From Desulfamplus sp. (lineage in GTDB: Bacteria; Desulfobacterota; Desulfobacteria; Desulfobacterales; Desulfobacteraceae), in contig JADFXA010000078.1 of NCBI GenBank assembly GCA_015233755.1, forward strand, positions 1-8,570: a stretch of 8,570 bases of DNA, written 5' to 3'. Positions within the stretch are counted from its first letter, which is position 1; every line of letters begins with the position of its first letter. Made by a program: the position numbers and the translations under genes. Shown one piece after another: positions 1-7,200 of the stretch. The notes beneath the pieces were generated by a model. That model had not been told where the DNA came from. It made no database searches and saw only the letters and a list, made by a program, of their open reading frames with translations.

Positions 1-32
1 CCCGTTAAAAGTAAAATTGGTTGTTCTTTCAT
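1..32 (-). CDS. Start of a protein with a Rossmann-like N-terminus (partial; possible reductase/epimerase)
   Basis: Only the first 10 complete codons are inside the window; they read MKEQPILLLT and the next, incomplete codon starts GG, so it is Gly. A short hydrophobic beta strand ending in T-G at the very N-terminus is typical of NAD(P)-binding Rossmann folds, such as extended short-chain dehydrogenases, epimerases and the thioester reductases that release PKS or NRPS products. The start is well supported: AAAGGA (41-46) lies 8 nt upstream of the ATG. The gene follows the ligase stop by 55 nt on the same strand with no terminator visible between them, so it is probably in the same operon. 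Ten residues cannot establish a family; an alpha/beta hydrolase or nucleotide-binding protein is possible. Confidence 0.5.
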   Translation of the reverse strand, partial: MKEQPILLLT

Positions 33-40
33 GATATTTT

Positions 41-46
41 TCCTTT
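41..46 (-). promoter_or_regulatory. Ribosome binding site of the left-edge gene
   Basis: AAAGGA on the minus strand lies 8 nt before an ATG at 30-32. It is the main reason to call a real gene from such a short visible reading frame. An AT-rich stretch just upstream (about 47-62) contains TATTATAAT, which resembles a -10 box, but I see no convincing -35 partner. Confidence 0.6.
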
Positions 47-87
47 ATGAATTATAATATTTTCTGCTCTGAAATAAATTTGGATGG

Positions 88-1827
88 TTAGGATAAGTAC
101 ATATCATTAATCTCTTCTGCATACTTTGCAGCTATATTTTTTCGTTTTAACTTTGAGCTTATTGTCATTAAGCCAGACTCGGCTGTCCATTGATCTGTTA
201 GCAATGTTACAGAACGTAGCTGAAGAGAATCAGGATAATTTGTCATCTTGTCGGAAATACGTTTTAAAATAAGGTTCTTTAGAGTGTTGTTTGTTAAAGC
301 CAATGGATCGTTTGGATTTAATTTTAAACTCTTTGCCATCTTTTCCCACAATTCTCTATTTAGAACAAGCAAAGCTGTTAAAAAAGGTCTATCCTTTCCG
401 ATAACCATTGCTTGATCAAATAGAATATCTGCCTTTATAATAGCTTCTATCTCAGTAGGGGAAATTTTGTCTCCATTTTTCGTAATGATAACATCTGACA
501 TACGTCCAATAAAAAAAAGACGACCATCATTGTCTATACGAATCATATCACCAGTGTGCAGCCACCCATCTTTGAGTGCCGCCTCAGTAGCTGATGGATT
601 ATTCCAGTACCCCATCATTACGCTTGGACTTTTTACAAGAAGTTCTCCATTTTTGATCATAATATCAACAGTTTTCAAAGGCTTGCCTACACTTGAAGGA
701 ATGTTATTTTCAACCACATTAACGCTCACAATAGGTCCTGCTTCTGCCTGCCCATAACAGTTAAGAACAGGAATTCCAAATGCGATGAAAGTTTTATAAA
801 TTTCAGGTGGAAGAACTCCTCCTGCATAAGATGCGGAACGCACTCTATTACCAAGAATTTTTCTTACTGGTCTTGCTATTAAGAGATCAAATATTGGAAA
901 CAGCAAAAAGTCAAAATGCCAATTTCCCCGCCCCTGACGATATTCAAAAAGATTCCAGCCTATTTTGACTGCGTATCTAAATATAGATTGAATCCATAAA
1001 GGTTTTTTCATTAATTTAGAATTAATCTGCTCATACAAATATTCATAAAGTCGAGTAGCAGAAACAATGCGGGTTGGTTTTATTACCTTTAAATCGTAGA
1101 TATTTCTTGGAAAAGCAGTTGCACAATCTGCCATTATTGGAAAAAACCAGCCGCTTGCAAAGGGAACGAGAATATCATCATCATAAACAGTTGTGTGATG
1201 TATTAATGACTCTGCATTTGATAAGAGATTTTTATGACTTAACATAACCCCTTTTGGCTTTCCCGATGTTCCTGAAGTGTAGTGTATAACTGCAATCTCA
1301 TCGGGATCAGATGTTATATCAATTAGTTCAAAGGATTTTTCTTCATCTCTGCTGGGCAGCCATGAAGATATTTTATCCAACCGAACCATCTTTAAATTAT
1401 TAACAATATCTCCAACAGATAATAATATTTCTTCTTGTTCTTCACCTTCTATTAGCAAAAATTTGATGCCGAGATCTAAAATTACAGACTCATTATAATC
1501 TTTAGAGCCAAAACCATTAACAGGCATAGGAACTGTTAGAAGCCCCAACCCTGATGCAGCAAACTCAAAAATCGCACGTTCGTAAGATGTTTTTACCATC
1601 AAACCAACACGATCACCTTTTTCTAAATTCTCTTTTTTTAATGCAGCCTGCCACTTTGCAACACTATTTGCAGTATCTCTCCATGAAGATGTGAGCCACT
1701 TTTTTGTGGTTTCATCAAAATACATATAAGCCGATTTATCAGGGCTGCAGCTTACACGCATTTTAAAGAGACCAAATATTGTGCCTGCATCTTTTGTACT
1801 GATTTCTCTTCTCAAAGTCTTCCTCAT
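88..1827 (-). CDS. AMP-forming acyl-CoA synthetase/ligase, long-chain type
   Basis: This 579-residue ANL-superfamily enzyme would activate a carboxylic acid with ATP to an acyl-adenylate and pass it to CoA or a carrier protein. Visible motifs are the ATP loop YTSGTSGKPKG (183-193), an A5-like YGQAE (358-362), HTGD (424-427), GRMSDVI with the KNGDKISPTEIE hinge region (441-461), and a C-terminal lysine in SSKLKRKN (Lys559). The ending, with W-T-A-E-S-G-L-M-T before the lysine and a terminal K-Y-A-E-E-I helix, matches long-chain acyl-CoA synthetases rather than NRPS adenylation domains. Length is normal for that group. A5 has Ala where Thr is usual (YGxTE). It begins 19 nt after the channel gene stop, so the two are probably co-transcribed. 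In this context it may supply a fatty or aryl acid starter to the PKS; substrate is not readable. The ATG lacks an upstream Shine-Dalgarno sequence, so the start is uncertain. Confidence 0.9.
   Translation of the reverse strand: MRKTLRREISTKDAGTIFGLFKMRVSCSPDKSAYMYFDETTKKWLTSSWRDTANSVAKWQAALKKENLEKGDRVGLMVKTSYERAIFEFAASGLGLLTVPMPVNGFGSKDYNESVILDLGIKFLLIEGEEQEEILLSVGDIVNNLKMVRLDKISSWLPSRDEEKSFELIDITSDPDEIAVIHYTSGTSGKPKGVMLSHKNLLSNAESLIHHTTVYDDDILVPFASGWFFPIMADCATAFPRNIYDLKVIKPTRIVSATRLYEYLYEQINSKLMKKPLWIQSIFRYAVKIGWNLFEYRQGRGNWHFDFLLFPIFDLLIARPVRKILGNRVRSASYAGGVLPPEIYKTFIAFGIPVLNCYGQAEAGPIVSVNVVENNIPSSVGKPLKTVDIMIKNGELLVKSPSVMMGYWNNPSATEAALKDGWLHTGDMIRIDNDGRLFFIGRMSDVIITKNGDKISPTEIEAIIKADILFDQAMVIGKDRPFLTALLVLNRELWEKMAKSLKLNPNDPLALTNNTLKNLILKRISDKMTNYPDSLQLRSVTLLTDQWTAESGLMTISSKLKRKNIAAKYAEEINDMYLS
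1813..1827 (-). promoter_or_regulatory. Ambiguous translation start of the ligase gene
   Basis: The sequence before the ATG at 1825-1827 has no purine-rich ribosome binding site. GAGGAAG (1819-1825) instead overlaps the ATG itself, and its GAGG core (1822-1825) sits 6 nt before an in-frame TTG at 1813-1815 (codon 5). Either translation starts at the TTG, or the ATG is reached by reinitiation from the channel gene, which stops 19 nt upstream. The change is only four residues. Confidence 0.4.
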
Positions 1828-1846
1828 TAAGGCAAATTAGCAAATT

Positions 1847-2941
1847 CTAATTATGCAACAACAATAATAGAGTTATAGAAATAATAAAGCCTGCAATTTG
1901 AATTGCAAAACTGACCTTATCTACTTTAACCATATGTGCAATGCTTACCTGAGATTCTCTATCAATATGGGTATTTACCCAAATAATTTGCAATAATGTT
2001 AAAACAATAAATATATAAGCAAGAACATAAATTTTATCGATCAAAACGAGGGTTGAACACTCTGGAATAGCATCAAGAGCTGCCTGCTGCATGAAAACGG
2101 TTGTTAATAAGGCCGTTGCAGGCATTGCTGTCCTAACTTCAATTAATGTTGGTTTTAAAATAAGCGTAACCCAGTTTGTCATCAAAACTATAAAAAGCGG
2201 CAGCATTACTTTCCATATGAAAAAGTTTATGTGTCTTTCCAATGCAAAAGAAAATTTTACTAATGAATATTTTGACACTGCTGCACCAGTTGCACCAAAA
2301 TTTGTTCCATAATCGTGAATATAAGTATTTGTATCTAAACCCTTTATCTGCCATCCGGGAATCAATAACCCCGCATCATATCCAGTATCAGACATATCAG
2401 GAAGATAGACTACTTCATCATATGGAAATGTTGGATTTTCAATAAACAGTTCTAATTTTTGCTTGTCAAGCGGGTAACTCCTCAAGTCAAACGGTTGAAA
2501 AAAACGTCCCTCAATTCTCATTACCTGATACCTACTTCCATCAGATAGTATCGTTGACGGCTCCATAAGAATTTTTTTTGTCAAACTCCAATCTTCAACA
2601 AGATTTGTAAATGTCATTGATTTAACAGGATCAAAATTACCCTTCCACCGTAACCAGATATACCCAGTCATGTGATATGTGTTTGAAATTATATTCAAAT
2701 CATAAATATTTACTCCATAAAAACCTACTTTAACCTGTTTAGCGTTAGGAGGCAATGTATCAAGAGGCAAGAGCTTGCCTCTTGTGTGATTAACTCGAAG
2801 TGCCATATTATTTCCATGACCCGCCTCTTGAGCCTTAATGTTTTTATTATAAAAGAGAAGCATATGGATAATGGAAAGAATAAATATAATCCATGTTATG
2901 AATCGTCTCTTATTGTTATTGGTTTTCTCAAATGTAAACAT
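1847..2941 (-). CDS. Prokaryotic pentameric ligand-gated ion channel (Cys-loop receptor superfamily)
   Basis: This 364-residue membrane protein has the full architecture of bacterial channels such as GLIC and ELIC. A basic N-terminus and hydrophobic segment (13-31) look like a signal peptide. The beta-rich extracellular ligand domain (about 45-236) contains YIWLRW (94-99) and the Pro-loop core F-D-L-R-S-Y-P-L-D-K-Q (151-161), with no flanking disulfide cysteines, as usual in bacteria. M1 spans about 238-262 with a conserved Pro, M2 268-291, M3 296-320 and M4 341-361; the M3-M4 loop is short, as in prokaryotic members. Aligning Pro293 as 23' puts Glu268 at -2', Thr276 at 6' and Leu279 at 9'; the Glu fits a cation-selective pore, by analogy with GLIC. 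AAGGA lies 9 nt before the ATG. It follows the only long gap and may have its own promoter. Its presence among biosynthetic genes is unusual; ligand unknown. Confidence 0.9.
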   Translation of the reverse strand: MFTFEKTNNNKRRFITWIIFILSIIHMLLFYNKNIKAQEAGHGNNMALRVNHTRGKLLPLDTLPPNAKQVKVGFYGVNIYDLNIISNTYHMTGYIWLRWKGNFDPVKSMTFTNLVEDWSLTKKILMEPSTILSDGSRYQVMRIEGRFFQPFDLRSYPLDKQKLELFIENPTFPYDEVVYLPDMSDTGYDAGLLIPGWQIKGLDTNTYIHDYGTNFGATGAAVSKYSLVKFSFALERHINFFIWKVMLPLFIVLMTNWVTLILKPTLIEVRTAMPATALLTTVFMQQAALDAIPECSTLVLIDKIYVLAYIFIVLTLLQIIWVNTHIDRESQVSIAHMVKVDKVSFAIQIAGFIISITLLLLLHN

Positions 2942-3024
2942 TATTTTTCTTCCTTATTCAAACACATTTAATATTTGCATTTTTAAATGAAATTATTTTT
3001 TTGTATGCTTACTTAAGCTTGTGC

Positions 3025-3053
3025 ATCTGACAATCTAAATCAAATAAAGTCAA
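3025..3053 (-). promoter_or_regulatory. Weak promoter candidate upstream of the channel gene
   Basis: TTGACT (3048-3053) is a good -35 box, and 17 nt further along the minus strand is TCAGAT (3025-3030), a poor -10 box with about three of six consensus matches. It lies about 85 nt before the channel ATG inside the only long intergenic gap. Position and spacing are right but the -10 is weak; AT-rich DNA gives such matches by chance. Confidence 0.25.
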
Positions 3054-3094
3054 TACATTATATCACAACTGCGCAACTCCTATATCAACAATTG

Positions 3095-3125
3095 TAGGGG
3101 CAACCGATACAATCAGTCGCCCCTA
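3095..3125 (-). repeat. Hairpin-forming inverted repeat, stronger as minus-strand RNA
   Basis: On the minus strand the arms TAGGGGCGACTGAT and ATCGGTTGCCCCTA flank a TGT loop. All 14 positions pair if two G-U wobbles are allowed; on the plus strand those two positions become A-C mismatches. It lies about 100 nt downstream of the SbnA-like gene stop and about 150 nt upstream of the channel gene. No T-run follows, so it is not a standard rho-independent terminator. The GGGGCGAC/GTTGCCCC core resembles REP-like palindromes dispersed in many bacterial genomes. It could be a dispersed repeat, a transcript-stabilising structure or an attenuating element. Confidence 0.6.
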
Positions 3126-3225
3126 TCTATGTTCTGCTTAAAAATATGAAAAATTATTTGACTTCCTGCAAAACTCATCTTCTATCCAGTAAACTCAAGT
3201 GGTCAATTCAGGTTTTGAAGGAACT

Positions 3226-4209
3226 CTATTTAAAATTACCTGACCACAAATGTGATATGTCGCCAAAATGTTTTTGAACCCATTCATCTGAATATACTGT
3301 ATCTAAATAACGTTCTCCACGATCTGGAATTATAGCGGCTACCACCGCATCTTTTGGAAACTCTTCACGTTTTTTCTCAATTGCCATAATAACACCACCT
3401 GTAGAGCCACCTGCTAAAATAGCCTCACTATGGAGAAGACGGCGGCATCCAACAATACAATCCACATCCGTTATATGAACAACATCGTCCTGTAAATCAG
3501 GTATCATTAACTCAGGAACTCTTGCTGCACCATGTCCTGGAATAATGCGTTTTGATGGAGGATCGTTATATATTGCGCTTCCTTTGGCATCTACTGCAAT
3601 TACCTTAGTATCTGTTATCCCAAAAAAGCGTAAATATTCTCGACACCCGCGCAATGTGCCGCAAGTACTTACAGCCACAAATAGATAATCAAGTTTACGG
3701 TTTAAAGCATGGATTATCTCGTGCATTGTCTGGTGATGTGCACCGGGGTTATATAGATTGGCATATTGATTTGTCCAGTATGAGTTAGGTATCTCATCTT
3801 GCAGCTGCTGAACCCTTGCAACACGGGCATGTAGATATTCTCCTGTAACAGGGTCGGGTTTCGGCACCAAATCAATAGTTGCACCATAAACCTCTAACAT
3901 TTTGAGGTTCTGAGCAGTTGTTTTAGGGTCAACAACACATATAAATTTAAGACCAAGAAAGTGGCAGACTTGGGCTAAACCAATTCCCAAATTTCCTGAA
4001 CTTGATTCAATGATCGTTGTTTCAGCATTGATCTCTCCTTTTTCAAGCCCTCGCTTAACAATGTTTAATGCTGTGCGATCTTTAATTGACCCGCCTGGGT
4101 TAAACATTTCAAGTTTGACCCATACCTGAAATGGGGCATCTTTAAATAAACGGTTAAGTCGAATTGTAGGGGTATTACCGATTGTGCCAAGTATTCCGTC
4201 AGTATTCAT
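3226..4209 (-). CDS. sbnA: SbnA-like PLP enzyme: N-(2-amino-2-carboxyethyl)-L-glutamate synthase for 2,3-diaminopropionate
   Basis: This 327-residue fold-type II PLP enzyme is close in length and motifs to staphylococcal SbnA, which joins O-phospho-L-serine and L-glutamate. The product is cleaved by SbnB to L-2,3-diaminopropionate. Visible are the PLP lysine in PGGSIKDR (Lys43), the substrate loop ESSSGNLGIG (68-77), the phosphate-binding loop STCGTLRG (181-188), GGSTGG (267-272) and PDRGERYLD (295-303). SbnA-type signatures set it apart from ordinary cysteine synthase: CVVDPK (91-96), YWTNQYAN (144-151), VDAKGSAI (206-213) and GAARVPE (227-233). All catalytic motifs look intact. GAGGAG lies 11 nt before the ATG, and the PKS stop is 21 nt upstream, indicating co-transcription with the PKS. 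No SbnB-type dehydrogenase is in the window. The product may be a building block of the metabolite. A cysteine synthase-like role is the main alternative. Confidence 0.85.
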   Translation of the reverse strand: MNTDGILGTIGNTPTIRLNRLFKDAPFQVWVKLEMFNPGGSIKDRTALNIVKRGLEKGEINAETTIIESSSGNLGIGLAQVCHFLGLKFICVVDPKTTAQNLKMLEVYGATIDLVPKPDPVTGEYLHARVARVQQLQDEIPNSYWTNQYANLYNPGAHHQTMHEIIHALNRKLDYLFVAVSTCGTLRGCREYLRFFGITDTKVIAVDAKGSAIYNDPPSKRIIPGHGAARVPELMIPDLQDDVVHITDVDCIVGCRRLLHSEAILAGGSTGGVIMAIEKKREEFPKDAVVAAIIPDRGERYLDTVYSDEWVQKHFGDISHLWSGNFK

Positions 4210-4230
4210 CTCTAATCTTGCTCCTCAATC

Positions 4231-7200
4231 CTAATTACAATTATTTTTTAATATTTTTAAATGACGCTGCATAAGCTGATTCATTGTTTGAATTTGTTGG
4301 ATCATTATCTGTTCGATTTTATCATCATTAATAGATGTTGGTATTAATTCAGGCGGCTTAGGTTCCTGTAATAGAGATTCTGCAGTATTAGATATTTGAG
4401 GCTCTTTTACAAGTTTTTGCTCAATTTCCCCCTCAATATTTTGCTTAACTTCTATTTTGATCTTTTGAACAGGTTCTCTTTCTATATTTTGCTCGACTTT
4501 CTCTTTGTTATCGCTTTGAACTTTTTGCTCAATGATTTTATTAAGATTTCGATCGATCCAGTGTCGCTCACGCTGGAATGGATAGTTGGGTAATAAAACT
4601 TTTGAATGGCAAAAAGGTGATTCAAATGTTTTCCAGTTAACATCCACGCCTGAGACATAAAGCTCTCCTAATGATCGTAATATTCGCATTGTATCTGGAA
4701 CTCTTGGAGATAATGAAGATAACCGCCTAATATCAGAGTTTTTCTCCAAACCATTTTCAACAAATAGGCTCTCTGGAAGGGTCATATCAAGATCAATCAA
4801 ATTAGGGCTTGGTCCTATTTCAACCATCGTGTTGTAGTTTTTACGGATATAGAGCAGACTCTTCACAAACTGAACAGGTTGACGCATGTGCTGACACCAA
4901 TAATCAGTTGTGCAAATCTCATCTCCGATTGGTTTTCCTGTTAAATTAGAGATAACAGGAACTATAGGGGTTTTATAAGATATGTTCTTAGCACTTTTTT
5001 GAAAATTATCCATAATCTGTTCGGTCAATGGCGAATGAAAAGCAGTAGATATATTTATCTGCATTGAACGAATTCTTTGACTTTCCAAATTTTTAACAAC
5101 ATTGTCAACAGCATCTGCAACGCCTGAAATGAGAATTATCTCAGGTCCGTTTATTGCTGCCACTGATACTTTATCCTGAAAAGGCTTAACTGCCTCCTCA
5201 ACTTTTTCAAGGGGAGCAAAAACACTTACCATTTTGCCTTTTTCAGTTATTTCATTCATTAAATATGCACGCTCAATAATTAAACTTAAAGCCTCTTCAG
5301 GAGTAAAAACCCCAGCAGCACAAGCAGCAGCATATTCACCCAAGCTATGCCCCATAACCGCATCTGGAAATACTCCCCATGATTTCCAAAGTTCAGTGAG
5401 TGCAAACTCAAGAATAAACATTGCTGGTTGTGTATATAAAGTTTTATCTAAATCTGATGTGCCGATAATGGGCTTTAATGAAAAAATGTTAAAAGGTCTG
5501 GCAGGAGGTTTATTAGGCACAGAAGAAGCAGCATTGCCATTTTCAGTTCTCTCTCCATTTTTAGTTGTTTTTGCAGCTTCAATTGTTTTTGTTTGAGAGC
5601 TTTCAGCATCTGTTTTAAGTGGCGGAAACATAACTTCATTGAGTGGTTTGGAAAGCCTCTTTGAAAGTCCAGATTTAGCTATAAAGTCAAAACATCTATC
5701 CATAGCCTGCTTAAAAACAGGTTGTGTCTGATAAAGCTCCAACCCCATGTTTGGATATTGAGAACCCTGACCAGAGTAGAGAAAAACTATCTTTGGATTA
5801 ATATGAGATTTTCCATAAAATAGGTCTTGGTCTGCACCATTTTCTGCTGCGATTTTAAGAAGCGATACTGCCTTTTCACTATTTTCAGCAATTATAGCCA
5901 TTCTATGTTCAAAATGGGAGCGGCAAGTTGCAGCAGTGTAGGATATATCTTTAAAATCTGGTGGTTCAGGCATATTTAAAAAATTGAGATAGCGATCAGC
6001 CAAATCTTTAAGAGCCTCTTTAGTGCGGGCAGATATTGGCAGCAAGTGCTGCAAACGAATATTGGAATCAGTTAATGCTGATTGTGATTCACTCAACTTT
6101 GGTGTTTCTGAAACGATTAAATGAGCATTTGTCCCGCCAAAAGAAAAGCCGCTAATTCCAGCATTTCTAACTCTATCGCCAATAGTCCAAGGAATATGAT
6201 CAGATGCAACTTTAATTGGAATCGATGCCCAGTTTATTTTGGGATTAGGCGTATTAAAATAGAGTTGTGCTGGAATTGTTTGATTTTGAACACCTGCAAC
6301 TATCTTTAAAAGACTTGCCATACCAGCAGCAGCTTCTAAATGTCCAAAATTTGTTTTAACAGAGCCAATCAAAAGCGGATTTTCTCTTGGATTTGTAAAA
6401 ACGCGAGATAAAGCACCAACTTCAATCGGATCACCAAGTGATGTTCCAGTACCATGAGCTTCTATGTAATCAATATCTTCTGGTTTTAGATTAGCCATGT
6501 TCAATGCTTGACGAATAACAGCCTCTTGAGCTGGAGCAGATGGAACAGTCAAACCTCCTGACGGTCCGTCATGATTTACAGCAGAACCTCGAACAACTGC
6601 CCAAATACGATCATTATCTCTTATTGCATCAGAGAGACGCTTTAAACAAACCACTCCGCAACCCTCACCTCTTACATAACCATCTGCTGAAGCGTCAAAA
6701 GTTTTGCTGCGTCCATCTGGAGCCATAAGGTGTGATTTTGAAAAGCTTACAGAAATCTCTGGAGCTAAAATGATATTGACACCTCCAACTAAAGCCATAT
6801 CACACTCTTTATCACGCAAAGAGCGTGATGCAAGATGTAAAGCTACTAAACTTGAAGAGCAGGCAGTATCAAGAGAAAAACTTGGACCATTTAACTTTAA
6901 AAAGTAGGATAAACGTCCAGCAGCAAGCCCAAGTGTATTGCCTGTTCCAAAATAGGCATCAATATCTTCAGGGTCTCCTGAACCCATAAGATTTGTGCCA
7001 TAATCAAGTCCCATAATACCAATAAAAACGCCGGTATTACTCCGTGCTAAAGTATGAGGTGCAATATTTGCATTTTCAAGGGCTTCCCAAGCAACTTCTA
7101 ACAAAAGCCTCTGCTGCGGATCCATACTTCGAGCTTCGCGAGGTGTAATTCTGAAAAAAGCTGCATCAAACTTATCTACATCTTTTAGCAGAGCTGCAAA

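Larger units (their letters stand above)
2942..3225. other. Intergenic region between the SbnA-like and channel genes
   Basis: This 284-bp stretch is the only sizeable gap in the window. It holds the hairpin (3095-3125), the weak promoter candidate (3025-3053) and the channel gene's ribosome binding site (2951-2955). The rest is AT-rich with a T-run near 2996-3002 and no supported gene. It is the most likely point for the operon to be divided into two transcription units. Confidence 0.7.

Noticed and set aside
88..1827. Free-standing NRPS adenylation domain
   Set aside because: The C-terminal W-T-A-E-S-G-L-M-T and KLKRKN segment and the extended middle region match long-chain acyl-CoA synthetases, and no amino-acid-type A10 motif or carrier domain follows.
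2139..2354. Second minus-strand open frame within the channel gene
   Set aside because: It overlaps the conserved M1 and ligand-domain coding sequence in another frame and has no domain of its own.
3095..3125. Hairpin as a rho-independent terminator
   Set aside because: No T-run follows the stem on the minus strand, and the loop and spacing to the preceding stop (about 100 nt) do not fit a standard terminator.
3113..3178. Minus-strand open frame of about 21 codons in the intergenic gap ending inside the hairpin
   Set aside because: It has a weak ribosome binding site, a short length and no recognisable peptide features; it is expected by chance.
3226..4209. Ordinary cysteine synthase (CysK/CysM)
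   Set aside because: The SbnA-type segments (CVVDPK, YWTNQYAN, VDAKGSAI, GAARVPE, PDRGERYLD) and the biosynthetic context fit SbnA better, though the folds are related.
5234..5596. Plus-strand open frame of about 120 codons inside the PKS gene
   Set aside because: It is antisense to the catalytic acyltransferase region, shows no recognisable domain, and is explained by codon structure on the minus strand.
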